Source of the DNA: Citreicella sp. C3M06
GTDB lineage: Bacteria > Pseudomonadota > Alphaproteobacteria > Rhodobacterales > Rhodobacteraceae
Direction of reading: 5' to 3'
DNA: 64,000 nt
NCBI RefSeq assembly: GCF_018860705.1
Contig: NZ_JAHKQA010000056.1
Coordinates: 62,001 to 126,000 of the forward strand
Position 1 is the first letter of the stretch. Every line of letters starts with the position of its first letter. The position numbers were made by a program, and so were the translations under genes. Positions 51,677 to 60,459 of this stretch are shown here, piece after piece. The notes under the pieces were generated by a model, which was not told the origin of the DNA, searched no databases, and saw only the letters and a program-made list of their open reading frames with translations.

Positions 51677-53389
51677 TCAGTCGCGCTTGCCAGCGAAGCG
51701 GGTCTGCCAGTCGGCCCGCTCGTCGTCGGTGATCTTGCGGAAGGTCACCTCGGGCACCTCGAAGGCGTGGCCTGCGGGCAGGGTGTTCAGCGCCGCTGCG
51801 ACGTCATCGGGCCAGCTGTCATCGTCGGACTTCAGCGCGGTGAGCAGCTGGGCCGCGGCGTCGGGGATGAAGGGGGCCGAGATCACTGCGTAGAGCCGGA
51901 TCACGTTCAGCGCGAGGCGGATCTGTGCGGCGGCGGCTTCGGGATCGGTCTTGAAGGTCGTCCAGGGGGCGGCCTCTTGCAGGTATTCGTTGCCGAGCAC
52001 CCAGGCCGCGCGCAGGGCGGCGGCGGATTTGCGCACCTCGGCATGGGCCATGTGGGTTTCGTATTCGCGGATCCTTGCGGTGAGGTCGGCGATGAGCTGG
52101 TCTTCGCGCGGGCCGAGGCTGCCGCCGGTCGGGACCTGTTCGCCGAACTTGGCGCGGCAGAATTTGGTGACGCGGCTGGCGAAGTTGCCCAGCACGTCGG
52201 CCAGATCCTTGTTCACCGAGGTCTGGAAATTCTCCCAGGTGAATTCGCTGTCGGAGGATTCGGGGGCGTGGCTCAGCAGCCACCAGCGCCAGTAATCCGC
52301 CGGAAGGATTTCCAGCGCCTGATCCATGAACACGCCGCGCCCGCGCGAGGTGCTGAACTGGCCGCCGTCATAGTTGAGGTAGTTGAACGATTTGATGTAA
52401 TCGACCAGCTTCCACGGCTCGCCCGAGCCAAGGATGGTGGCCGGGAAGCCCAGCGTGTGGAAGGGCACGTTGTCCTTGCCCATGAACTGGGTGTAGGTCA
52501 CATCGCTTGCGCCCTTGTCGGTGCGCCACCAGCGCTGCCAGTCCGTGCCCTTGCCTGCATCGACCCATTCCTGCGCGCAGGCGATGTATTCGATCGGCGC
52601 GTCGAACCAGACGTAGAAGACCTTGCCATCCATGCCCGGCCAGTCCTGATCGCCCTTCTTGACCGGGATGCCCCAGTCGAGATCGCGGGTGATGCCGCGG
52701 TCTTGCAGGCCATCGCCGTCGTTCAGCCATTTCTTGGCGATCGAGGTGGTGAGGATCGGCCAGCCCTCGCGGGTGTCGATCCACTGTTCGAGCTGCTCCT
52801 TCATGGTGGACTGGCACAGATACAGGTGTTTCGTCTCGCGCATTTGCAGATCGGTCGCGCCCGAGATCACCGAGCGCGGGTTGATCAGCTCGACCGGGTC
52901 GAGCTGTTTGGTGCAATTGTCGCACTGATCGCCGCGCGCATCCTCGAAGCCGCAGTTGGGGCAGGTGCCTTCGATGTAGCGGTCGGGCAGGAAGCGCCCG
53001 TCGGTGGGCGAATACATTTGGGTTTCGGTGACTTCGCGGATCATGCCACGCTCGGCCAGCACCCCGGCGAAATGCTGGGTCAGGGCGTGGTTCTGCGGGC
53101 TGGAGCTGCGCCCGAAGTGATCGAAGGACAGGCGGAAGCCGTCTGCGATTCGGGCCTGCACCTCGTGCATTTCGGCGCAGTATTCCGCCACCGGCTTGCC
53201 GGCCTTGGCGGCGGCGAGTTCGGCGGGGGTGCCATGTTCGTCGGTGGCGCAGAGGAACAGCACCTCGTCGCCGCGCGCCCGGTGGTAGCGCGCGAACAGG
53301 TCCGCGGGAAGCTGCGAGCCCACCAGGTTTCCAAGGTGCTTGATCCCGTTGATGTAGGGAATCGCCGAGGTGATGAGATGCCGTGCCAT
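51677..53389 (-). CDS. metG: Methionine--tRNA ligase
   Basis: A 570-residue MetRS. The HIGH-like motif is [14 protein letters not shown] (His18-Leu-Gly-Asn21) and the zinc knuckle [18 protein letters not shown] (about 142-159) has four Cys. The anticodon-binding helix bundle ([23 protein letters not shown]) follows. The KMSKS-like loop reads [13 protein letters not shown], with Gln344 (codon CAG at 52360-52358) where a Lys is expected and Thr347 at the second Lys, as in KFSTS-type enzymes. There is no C-terminal tRNA-binding extension. Start [12 protein letters not shown] has a weak Shine-Dalgarno. It lies upstream of truB. Confidence 0.95.
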   Translation of the reverse strand: MARHLITSAIPYINGIKHLGNLVGSQLPADLFARYHRARGDEVLFLCATDEHGTPAELAAAKAGKPVAEYCAEMHEVQARIADGFRLSFDHFGRSSSPQNHALTQHFAGVLAERGMIREVTETQMYSPTDGRFLPDRYIEGTCPNCGFEDARGDQCDNCTKQLDPVELINPRSVISGATDLQMRETKHLYLCQSTMKEQLEQWIDTREGWPILTTSIAKKWLNDGDGLQDRGITRDLDWGIPVKKGDQDWPGMDGKVFYVWFDAPIEYIACAQEWVDAGKGTDWQRWWRTDKGASDVTYTQFMGKDNVPFHTLGFPATILGSGEPWKLVDYIKSFNYLNYDGGQFSTSRGRGVFMDQALEILPADYWRWWLLSHAPESSDSEFTWENFQTSVNKDLADVLGNFASRVTKFCRAKFGEQVPTGGSLGPREDQLIADLTARIREYETHMAHAEVRKSAAALRAAWVLGNEYLQEAAPWTTFKTDPEAAAAQIRLALNVIRLYAVISAPFIPDAAAQLLTALKSDDDSWPDDVAAALNTLPAGHAFEVPEVTFRKITDDERADWQTRFAGKRD

Positions 53390-53529
53390 GATCTGCCTTT
53401 TCTCCGCGCCGCTTTGTTCGCCGCTTTAACGGATCGGGCGGGCAGTGGAAAGATCAAGGCGCATGGGCTTGGCTTCTGTGGTCTGCCCGCTAGGTTGGCG
53501 CCAAGTTTCAGATCAGGAGTTCCCCCCAA

Positions 53530-54570
53530 ATGAAGAAGAACCCGCTCGGCCGGACCGGCATCGAGGTGAGCGAGCTTTGCCTCGGCACCATGACCTTTGG
53601 CAACCAGACGCCGCCCGAGGAGGCCTTTGCCCAGATGGACAGGGCGCTGGAGGCTGGAATCAACTTTTTCGACACCGCCGAGATGTATCCGGTGAACCCG
53701 GTGAAGGCCGAGACCGTCGGGCGCACCGAGGAGATCATCGGTGAGTGGATCGTGGCATCGGGGCGGCGCAAGGAGTTTGTGCTGGCGACGAAGCACACCG
53801 GGACGTCGAAGCTGGTGCGTGATGAGGCGCCGATTTCCTCGGAGACGATTCCGGGAGCGATCGAGGCCTCGCTGAAGCGGCTGAAGACCGATGTGATCGA
53901 CCTGTACCAGTTTCACTGGCCGAACCGGGGGAGCTTTCACTTTCGTCAGAACTGGCGCTACGACCCGTCAGGGCAGGATCGCGCGACAACCGTGCAGCAC
54001 ATGGCGGATGCGCTGGGGGCGCTTGGCCGCGAGGTGGAGCGTGGCACGATTCGCGCCTTTGGCCTGTCCAACGACAGCGCCTGGGGCACCGCGATGTGGC
54101 TGCGCATGGCGGAGGAGGTCGGCGGACCTCGGGTGGCGTCTGTTCAGAACGAATATTCGCTGATGTGCCGGCTTGCCGATACCGATCTGGCCGAGTTGAT
54201 GGTGAATGAGCAGGTTGGGCTGCTGCCCTATTCGCCTTTGGCGGCGGGGCTTCTGACGGGCAAGTACCAGAATGGCGCGGTGCCGGAGGGCTCGCGCATG
54301 GCACTGAACGGCAACCTTGGCGGGCGCAAGAGTGCGCGGGCGTTCCCGGCGGTCGAGGCGTATCTGCAGGTGGCGCGGGAGTTCGGGCTGGACCCGGTGC
54401 ACATGGCGCTGGCGTGGTCGGCGCGGCGGCCCTTCGTGGCGTCGTCGATCTTTGGGGCGACGACTCTGGCGCAGCTGGATCATCTGCTGGGGGCCGTCGA
54501 TGTGGTGCTGGGCGAGGAGTTGCTGGAGCGGCTTGACGCGGTGCACCGGGAGCATCCGATGCCCTATTGA
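53530..54570 (+). CDS. Aldo/keto reductase (Tas-like)
   Basis: A 346-residue NADP(H)-dependent TIM-barrel reductase. The catalytic tetrad is visible: Asp and Tyr in FFDTAEMYP, Lys in VLATKHTG and His in QFHWPNRG. The insertion between beta strands (SFHFRQNWRYDPSGQ) and GRTGIEVSELCLGTMTFGNQ fit the Tas/YghZ subgroup. The NADPH-binding end has SIFGATTLAQLDHLLGAV. AGGAG lies 11 bases before the ATG. It is divergent from metG and convergent with an ABC exporter; a long inverted repeat separates the latter. Confidence 0.92.
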   Translation: MKKNPLGRTGIEVSELCLGTMTFGNQTPPEEAFAQMDRALEAGINFFDTAEMYPVNPVKAETVGRTEEIIGEWIVASGRRKEFVLATKHTGTSKLVRDEAPISSETIPGAIEASLKRLKTDVIDLYQFHWPNRGSFHFRQNWRYDPSGQDRATTVQHMADALGALGREVERGTIRAFGLSNDSAWGTAMWLRMAEEVGGPRVASVQNEYSLMCRLADTDLAELMVNEQVGLLPYSPLAAGLLTGKYQNGAVPEGSRMALNGNLGGRKSARAFPAVEAYLQVAREFGLDPVHMALAWSARRPFVASSIFGATTLAQLDHLLGAVDVVLGEELLERLDAVHREHPMPY

Positions 54571-54582
54571 ACCGGCGCTGCA

Positions 54583-54642
54583 CGCCGGGGGGCCAGCCCC
54601 CCGGACCCCCCGGACCCCCCGGAGTTCAGGGGCAAGATGAAG
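54583..54642 (+). repeat. 3'-end repeat element, copy C, with tandem 9-mers
   Basis: GGGGGGCC-A-GCCCCCC-type arms are followed by tandem CCGGACCCC units (54601-54618), then CCGGAGTTCAGGGGCAAGATGAAG (to 54642). The core GGCAAGATGAAG (54631-54642) is identical to copy A. It lies right after the aldo/keto reductase stop. Confidence 0.5.
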
Positions 54643-54679
54643 AAGGGGCGCGGGTCGATGGGCCGCGCCCCTTCTTCAT
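54637..54679. terminator. Long bidirectional terminator hairpin
   Basis: A perfect 17-bp inverted repeat: 54637-54653 (ATGAAGAAGGGGCGCGG) with 54663-54679, loop of 9 bases. The right arm covers the stop codon of the ABC exporter gene (54676-54678). The CTTCTTC ends give a pyrimidine-rich tail in both directions. Confidence 0.8.
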
Positions 54680-56472
54680 TCGGCGGCGATGCCGTCGGTG
54701 AATTGCAGGCGGGCGAGGCGGGCGTAGAGGCCGCCTTCGGACACCAGCGCGTCGTGGGTGCCAATGGCAGCGATGCGGCCGTTTTCCATCACGACGATGC
54801 GGTCGGCCTTTTTCACCGTGGCGAGGCGGTGGGCGACGATGATCGTGGTGCGCCCCTGTGCCAGGGTATCGACGGCGGCCTGCACCGCGCGTTCGCTTTG
54901 TGCATCGAGTGCCGAGGTCGCCTCGTCGAGCAGCAGCACCGGCGCGTCGCGCAGGATGGCGCGGGCGATGGCGATGCGCTGTTTCTGCCCGCCTGACAGC
55001 ATGACGCCGCGCTCGCCGAGGTAGGTGTCGTAACCATCGGGCAGGGCGCTGAGGAAATCATGCGCGGCGGCGGCGCGGGCGGCGGATTCGATGTCGCTGT
55101 CGCTTGCGTCGGGGCGACCGAAGCGGATGTTCTCGCGCGCCGTGGCGGCGAAGATCACCGGGTCCTGCGGCACCAGTGCGATGTGCTGGCGAAAGGCGCC
55201 GCGGCCCATGTCGGCCAGAGGGATGCCATCGAGCGTGATCTGCCCCGAGGCCGGATCGTAGAAGCGCTGGATCAGCTGCACGATGGTGGTTTTGCCGGCG
55301 CCGGAGGGGCCAACGAGGGCGATGGTCTCGCCGGGCTGGATGGTCAGGCTGACGCCGTCCAGCGCCGAGATTTCGGGGCGAGAAGGGTAGGCGAAATGGA
55401 CATCCGTCAGCTGGATTTCACCGCGCACCGGGTCGGGCAGGGTGCGGGGCGCTGCGGGGTCCTGCACCGGGTCTTCGGTTTGCAACAGCTCGACGAGGCG
55501 TTCGGTGGCCCCGGCGGCGCGTTGCAATTCGCCAAAGATTTCCGACAGGGCAGCGACCGCGCCCGCGACCATCACCGAATAGATCACGAATTGCACCAGC
55601 GCGCCGGGGCTCATGTCTCCGGCGCGCACGTCCCATGCGCCCATCCACAGCACGCCGACCACGCCGGAGAACACGAGGAAGATCACGATGGCGGTCATCG
55701 CTGCGCGCACCCAGATGCGGCGGCGGGCGGCGTCGTAGCTTTTTTCGGTGATCTCGCCGAAGGCATTGCGCGAGATCGTCTCATGGGTGAAGGCCTGCAC
55801 GGTCTGCACCGCCAGCAGCGCTTCGGCGGCATTGCCAGAGGAGGCGGCGATCCAGTCCTGATTCTCGCGGCTGAGGGTGCGCAGGCGGCGGCCCAGCGTC
55901 ATGATCGGCACCACCACCACGGGCACGATCAGCAGCACGAGGCCTGTCAGCTTGGCCGAGGTCAGCAGCATCAGCACCAGCCCGCCCGCCATCATCAGGA
56001 TGTTGCGCAGGGCGATGGACACCGATGAGCCGATCACCGACTGGATCAGCGTCGTGTCGGTGGTGATGCGGCTAAGCACCTCGCCGGTCATCACCTTTTC
56101 GTAGAACACCGGCGACAGGCCGATCACCCGGTCGAACACCGCCTTGCGAATGTCGGCCACCACACGTTCGCCCAGCCGGGTCACCAGCGCGTAGCGCAGC
56201 GCCGTGCCAGCGGCGAGCAGCGCGGCGATGCCGAGCGCGGCCATGAAGTAGCCGTTGAGCAGCGCGCCGTCGGCATTGAAATTATCGACCACGCGGCGCA
56301 CCGCGAGTGGCAGCGCCAGCGACACTGCGGCGGTCAGCATCAGCGCCAGCACCGCGGCGATCACCATGCCTCTGTAGGGCAACAGAAAGGGGGCCAGCGC
56401 GGACAGCGAACCGAGCTTGCGGGATTTGGCGCGGTCTTCCGCCGGGGCGGTTGCGGGGTTGCCTCTGGCCAT
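54676..56472 (-). CDS. ABC exporter, MsbA-like half transporter
   Basis: A 598-residue fused permease-ATPase half transporter that would act as a homodimer. The six-helix exporter domain (about 25-320) includes TGEVLSRITTDTTLIQSVIGSS and GNAAEALLAVQTVQAFTHE, which are typical of lipid/drug exporters. The ATPase has Walker A VGPSGAGKTT, signature MLSGGQKQR, Walker B VLLLDEATSALD and H-loop VAHRLATVKKADRIVV. AGGAGG precedes the ATG at 56472. The substrate is not known; lipid A, lipid or drug export are possible. It is transcribed away from the tRNA-Gly gene, whose 3' end lies 82 bases upstream on the same strand. Confidence 0.93.
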   Translation of the reverse strand: MARGNPATAPAEDRAKSRKLGSLSALAPFLLPYRGMVIAAVLALMLTAAVSLALPLAVRRVVDNFNADGALLNGYFMAALGIAALLAAGTALRYALVTRLGERVVADIRKAVFDRVIGLSPVFYEKVMTGEVLSRITTDTTLIQSVIGSSVSIALRNILMMAGGLVLMLLTSAKLTGLVLLIVPVVVVPIMTLGRRLRTLSRENQDWIAASSGNAAEALLAVQTVQAFTHETISRNAFGEITEKSYDAARRRIWVRAAMTAIVIFLVFSGVVGVLWMGAWDVRAGDMSPGALVQFVIYSVMVAGAVAALSEIFGELQRAAGATERLVELLQTEDPVQDPAAPRTLPDPVRGEIQLTDVHFAYPSRPEISALDGVSLTIQPGETIALVGPSGAGKTTIVQLIQRFYDPASGQITLDGIPLADMGRGAFRQHIALVPQDPVIFAATARENIRFGRPDASDSDIESAARAAAAHDFLSALPDGYDTYLGERGVMLSGGQKQRIAIARAILRDAPVLLLDEATSALDAQSERAVQAAVDTLAQGRTTIIVAHRLATVKKADRIVVMENGRIAAIGTHDALVSEGGLYARLARLQFTDGIAAE

Positions 56473-56553
56473 GTGTCCTCCTGACGCGGTGCCGCGTTCC
56501 ATTACCGCATCATTGTGCGAAAGGGGAGTCTTGCCGTGGTCTGTGGGAGGGAA

Positions 56554-56627
56554 TGGAGCGGGCGGCGGGAATCGAACCCGCGTCATCAGCTTGGAAGGCT
56601 GAGGTCTTACCATTACACAACGCCCGC
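56554..56627 (-). tRNA. tRNA-Gly (anticodon TCC)
   Basis: On the minus strand GCGGGCG (56627-56621) pairs with CGCCCGC in the acceptor stem, with U as discriminator and CCA encoded (56556-56554). The anticodon loop is CTTCCAA with TCC as anticodon. The T arm is GCGGGTTCGATTCCCGC. It is a 74-base gene, normal for tRNA-Gly. Confidence 0.97.
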
Positions 56628-56790
56628 TCGGGCTGTTGTGCTGAGGTAAATCAAGCGCGCGCATGGGTCAAGACGTTGTCGTTCAATCCAGCGCCAGAAC
56701 CTTGTCGCCGGAGCGTCGCTGGTGCGGATTTGGCAGGCCGGTGCCGCTCAGGGCTTTGATCGGGTGCGGCGGGGCGCTAGGCTGCGCGGC

Positions 56791-57273
56791 ATGGAGTTGC
56801 TGATCGTCACTCACAGCCGCACCGGGGGCAGCCGCCAGATGGCCGAGGCCGCCGCCGAAGGCGCGCGTGAGGAGCTGCCGGTGCGGCTGCTGGATGCCTG
56901 CGAAGCCGGGCCGGAGGATCTGTTGCAGGCGCAGGGCTATCTGTTCTGCGGGCCCGAGAATCTTGCCGCGCTGTCGGGCGCGCTCAAGGAATTCTGTGAT
57001 CGCTGCTATTACCCGGTTCTGGGCCGGATCGAGGGGCGGGCCTATGCGCATATGGTCTGCGCCGGATCGGATGGCGAGGGCGCGGCGCGCCAGCTGGCGC
57101 GGATCGCCAAGGGCTGGCGGCTGCGGGAGGCGCAACCGGCGCTGATCGTCAACACGCAGGCGCAGACCCCAGAGCAGATCCTTGCACCCAAGCAGATCGG
57201 CTCGACCGATCTGGGCCGATGCCGCGAACTGGGCCAAGCGCTGGCGGCCGGTCTGGCGATGGGGATCTTCTAG
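56791..57273 (+). CDS. Flavodoxin-like FMN protein
   Basis: A 160-residue protein with the flavodoxin fold. The phosphate loop is ELLIVTHSRTGGSRQMAEAAAEGA (about 2-25), the second FMN loop YLFCGPENLAALSGALKEFCDRCYY, and the third HMVCAGSDGEGAARQLARIAKGW. It resembles NAD(P)H-dependent FMN reductases and WrbA-like proteins more than electron-carrier flavodoxins. The ATG at 56791 is the natural start; the upstream frame is not family-like. Its stop overlaps the pcs stop by three bases (convergent). Confidence 0.85.
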   Translation: MELLIVTHSRTGGSRQMAEAAAEGAREELPVRLLDACEAGPEDLLQAQGYLFCGPENLAALSGALKEFCDRCYYPVLGRIEGRAYAHMVCAGSDGEGAARQLARIAKGWRLREAQPALIVNTQAQTPEQILAPKQIGSTDLGRCRELGQALAAGLAMGIF

Positions 57274-57962
57274 CGGCGCGCCGGAACGAGCTGTTGCACG
57301 ATGCCCACGGCGATCAGGTAGAGCGAGGTTGCCACCAACCCCCAATGCGCCCAGCTGCCGGGGAGAAAGTCGAACCATGCCGCCCAGCCTGCGCAGAGCG
57401 TCCACACGATGGCCACGGGCAGCGAAACGCAGCGCCAGCGTTCGGTGCGCACCGGGTGGATGAATTTCAGCGGCAGGAACATCGCCACGGACAGCACGGC
57501 CACCAGCCCAAGGATCACCCAGAAGCTTGGTTGCAGCGCGAACAACACCAGAATCAGCATGTTCCAGCAGCCGGGAAAGCCGTGAAAGCTGTTATCATCG
57601 GTCTTCATCCGCGTGTCGGCGAAATATAGCGCCGAGGCGAAGGTGATGATGATGATCGCAATCCAGCCGGTCCAACCCGGCAGCAGCCCCGATTCGAACA
57701 GCGCAAAGGCCGGGATGAACACATAGGTCAGATAGTCGATGATCAGGTCGAGCAGCACGCCGTCGAATCTTGGCGCATTGGCCTTGACGTCGTATTTGCG
57801 CGCCAGCGGGCCGTCGAGCCCGTCGACGAAGAAGGCGACCACCAGCCACAGGAACATCACCGACCAGCTTTCCTGCGCGGCGGCAAGCAGCGCGAGCATG
57901 GCAAAAACGGCACCGGTGGCGGTGAACAGATGAACGGCAAGAGCACGGGATACGGGAGACAT
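57270..57962 (-). CDS. pcs: Phosphatidylcholine synthase
   Basis: A 230-residue CDP-alcohol phosphotransferase with about eight membrane segments. It condenses choline with CDP-diacylglycerol to phosphatidylcholine in one step. The extended motif DGLDGPLARKYDVKANAPRFDG then LLDLIIDYLTYVFIPAFAL is that of Pcs and not of PssA or PgsA; the FADTRMKT and FHGFPGCWNM blocks agree. Pcs is known mainly from alphaproteobacteria and some other symbionts. I use the ATG at 57962; 57980 is an alternative and neither has a strong Shine-Dalgarno. It lies downstream of mtaB by 84 bases on the same strand. Confidence 0.93.
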   Translation of the reverse strand: MSPVSRALAVHLFTATGAVFAMLALLAAAQESWSVMFLWLVVAFFVDGLDGPLARKYDVKANAPRFDGVLLDLIIDYLTYVFIPAFALFESGLLPGWTGWIAIIIITFASALYFADTRMKTDDNSFHGFPGCWNMLILVLFALQPSFWVILGLVAVLSVAMFLPLKFIHPVRTERWRCVSLPVAIVWTLCAGWAAWFDFLPGSWAHWGLVATSLYLIAVGIVQQLVPARR

Positions 57963-58046
57963 ACGCCAGTGATGCCGCATCGGGGCGGCTATCGCAAATG
58001 CTCAAACGGCGCGCCCCGGCGTCGCGCCGGGACTGTGCGATTTGTG

Positions 58047-59300
58047 TCAGGCGGTCAGCCGGTTTCCCGATACGCCAGTGATGGTTGCGGTGACGATGCT
58101 GCCTTCGGTCTGGGGGGTGGTGAAATCGACCTCGGTGAACTGTTCGGTGCGGCCCATGTCTGGCGATTCCATCAAAATGCGGTGCTCTGCGCCCTGCTGC
58201 GCGGCAAGGTGGCGCAGCACGGCGGCGTCTCCGGCGGCGCGCAGGCGGGCGGCACGGTCCTTGATGACCTTGCCATCGACGCGCGACGGGATCTTGGCCG
58301 CCGGGGTGCCGGGGCGGGCGGAATAGGGAAAGACATGCAGCCATGTCAGGTGGCAGTCTTCGACCAGCTTCAGCGAGTTTTCGAAATGCGCTTCGGTCTC
58401 GGTCGGGAAGCCCGCGATGATGTCGGCGCCAAAGGTGATTCCGGGGCGCAGCTTGCGCGCCTCTTCGGCAAAGGCGATGGCATCGTCGCGCAGGTGGCGG
58501 CGCTTCATCCGCTTGAGGATCAGGTCGTCACCATGCTGAAGGCTCAGGTGCAGATGCGGCATCAGGCGCGGTTCGGTGGCGATGGCGAGCATCAGGTTGT
58601 CATCGGCCTCGATGCTATCGATGCTGCTGATGCGCAGGCGCGGCACGTCGGTCAGCCGCAACAGCCGCATCACCAGATCGCCAAGCCGCGGCGTGCCGGG
58701 CAGGTCGGCGCCCCATGAGGTCAGGTCGACGCCGGTCAGCACCACCTCGTTGAAGCCTTTCTGCACCAGCCGCTTGACCTGATCGACCACGACGCCGGCG
58801 GGAACGCTGCGCGAATTGCCCCGGCCATAGGGGATAATGCAGAAGGTGCAGCGGTGATCGCAGCCATTTTGCACCTGCACATAGGCGCGGCTACGGGTGC
58901 CGAACCCATCGATCAGATGCCCGGCAGTTTCCGTCACCGACATGATGTCGTTGACCTGCACCTTTTCGGTGTCGCCGATAAAGCCGTTCGACAGCCCCGC
59001 CCACGTGTCGGGCGACATCTTTTCGGTGTTGCCGATCACCGCGTCGACCTCGTCCATCGCGGCAAAGCTGTCGGGGTCGATCTGCGCGGCGCAGCCGGTG
59101 ACGATAACGCGGGCCTCGGGGTTTTCGCGGCGCAGGCGGCGAATCTCCTGACGCGCCTTGCGCACCGCTTCGGCGGTGACGGCGCAGGTGTTGATGACCA
59201 CCGCATCGCCGACGCCGGCCTCATCCGCGAGGCGCTTCATCGCCTCGGTCTCATAGGCGTTGAGCCGACAGCCCAGCGTGGTGAAGATCGGCGCGCTCAT
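58047..59300 (-). CDS. mtaB: tRNA t6A37 methylthiotransferase
   Basis: A 417-residue radical-SAM methylthiotransferase. The N-terminal UPF0004 domain contains Cys of the second cluster ([28 protein letters not shown]). The radical-SAM triad is in [21 protein letters not shown] (CxxxCxxC), and the C-terminal TRAM domain follows. The NTCAVT and GCRLN spelling fits MtaB, which forms ms2t6A in tRNAs, rather than MiaB or RimO. It overlaps the dapF stop by 4 bases, so the two genes are translated together. Confidence 0.93.
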   Translation of the reverse strand: MSAPIFTTLGCRLNAYETEAMKRLADEAGVGDAVVINTCAVTAEAVRKARQEIRRLRRENPEARVIVTGCAAQIDPDSFAAMDEVDAVIGNTEKMSPDTWAGLSNGFIGDTEKVQVNDIMSVTETAGHLIDGFGTRSRAYVQVQNGCDHRCTFCIIPYGRGNSRSVPAGVVVDQVKRLVQKGFNEVVLTGVDLTSWGADLPGTPRLGDLVMRLLRLTDVPRLRISSIDSIEADDNLMLAIATEPRLMPHLHLSLQHGDDLILKRMKRRHLRDDAIAFAEEARKLRPGITFGADIIAGFPTETEAHFENSLKLVEDCHLTWLHVFPYSARPGTPAAKIPSRVDGKVIKDRAARLRAAGDAAVLRHLAAQQGAEHRILMESPDMGRTEQFTEVDFTTPQTEGSIVTATITGVSGNRLTA

Positions 59301-60145
59301 GATACGCTCTCCAGCCAGTGGCGCGTAAAACTGCCGTCGAACACATGCGCGGTGGCGCCGGTCATCCAGACGCCATCGGCGCACCAGTCGATGATCAGCG
59401 TTCCGCCATCCAGCTCGATGGTGACCTTGCGGCCGGTCAGCCCGCGCCGCGCCGCTGCAACCGCCGTGGCGCAGGACGAGGAGCCAGAGGCCAGCGTCAG
59501 CCCCACGCCGCGCTCCCACACCCGCATCCGCAGGTGATCGGGCCCGATGAGGCTTGCGACCTGCACGTTGGTGCGCTGCGGATACAGCGGATGATTCTCA
59601 TGAGGCGGGCCAAAGGCGGCAAGATCGACCGCCTCGGCATCGTCGACGAAAAAGGTGCAATGCGGATTGCCCATGCCGGTTGCAGTGGGCGCGCCGTCGA
59701 TGGGCAGCTCCAGCGTTTCCATTTCGCGGGCGAGGGGGATCTCGTGCCAGTCCAGCTGCGGCTGGCCCATATTGACCGAGGTCAGGCCGTTGCCCGCATC
59801 CTGCGCCAGTAGCGTGCCACGCTCGGTGGTCAGCCGCAGCGCGGTCTTGCCGGTTTCGTCCATCAGAAAGCGCGCGATGCAGCGGGTGGCGTTGCCACAG
59901 GCTCCGGCGGTCGAACCATCGGCGTTGTAAAAGGTCAGCGCTGCGTCCTCGCCCGACTCGATCACGGCAAGCTGGTCGAACCCGATGCCGCGATGGCGGT
60001 CGGCGATGGCGCGGGCAAGATCGGGTGTGACCGTCACGCTATGGTCACGCGCATCGAGTACGACGAAATCGTTCCCGAGCCCGTGCATCTTCATGAAGGG
60101 CAGTCTGTTGGCGAAGCTGTTCATGGGCGCGGATATACGCCTCAT
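59297..60145 (-). CDS. dapF: Diaminopimelate epimerase
   Basis: A 282-residue DapF that interconverts LL- and meso-diaminopimelate for lysine and peptidoglycan. [14 protein letters not shown] is the N-terminal signature. The first catalytic Cys is in [13 protein letters not shown] and the second is in the segment [15 protein letters not shown], where most relatives have ACGTGACA-type sequence. The pseudo-symmetric two-lobe length is normal. I start at the ATG at 60145 (MRRISAPM) because AAAGG lies upstream; the ATG at 60124 is an alternative. mtaB follows with a 4-base overlap. Confidence 0.94.
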   Translation of the reverse strand: MRRISAPMNSFANRLPFMKMHGLGNDFVVLDARDHSVTVTPDLARAIADRHRGIGFDQLAVIESGEDAALTFYNADGSTAGACGNATRCIARFLMDETGKTALRLTTERGTLLAQDAGNGLTSVNMGQPQLDWHEIPLAREMETLELPIDGAPTATGMGNPHCTFFVDDAEAVDLAAFGPPHENHPLYPQRTNVQVASLIGPDHLRMRVWERGVGLTLASGSSSCATAVAAARRGLTGRKVTIELDGGTLIIDWCADGVWMTGATAHVFDGSFTRHWLESVS

Positions 60146-60246
60146 GGGTGCGCCTTTCCAGAGCTCGTGAAAATAGCTTGGGAAAATTCGAAAAAAGGCA
60201 TTGACCCCACCCGCCACAATTTCTAGAAGCCCCCCACACAGACAGT

Positions 60247-60322
60247 GGGCCGTTAGCTCAGTTGGTAGAGCAACTGACTTTTAATCAGTAGGTCGATGGT
60301 TCGAACCCATCACGGCTCACCA
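60247..60322 (+). tRNA. tRNA-Lys (anticodon TTT)
   Basis: The acceptor GGGCCGT pairs with ACGGCTC (one G-U), followed by ACCA encoded (60319-60322). The D arm is GCTCAGTTGGTAGAGC, the anticodon loop CTTTTAA with TTT at 60280-60282, and the T arm GATGGTTCGAACCCATC. A terminator follows at 60362. Confidence 0.97.
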
Positions 60323-60361
60323 CTGTGTCCTTAGGGTGAGCAACCCTTTGGACGTTAAGCG

Positions 60362-60400
60362 AAACGGGCGATCCTTTGTGGGTCGCCCGTTTGCGTTTTC
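60362..60400 (+). terminator. Terminator after tRNA-Lys
   Basis: AAACGGGCGA (60362-60371) pairs with TCGCCCGTTT (60383-60392); inner pairs extend the stem to 13 bp with a TTTGT loop. TTGCGTTTTC follows. Confidence 0.85.
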
Positions 60401-60459
60401 AATGGGTTGTCCGCAGGCGCCGATAGGATATCCTCCGCGCCGGGACAGGAGACAGCATC

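Noticed and set aside
51587-53533. 648-codon plus-strand frame opposite metG
   Set aside because: Shadow of MetRS. It starts inside the repeat element and has no domain.
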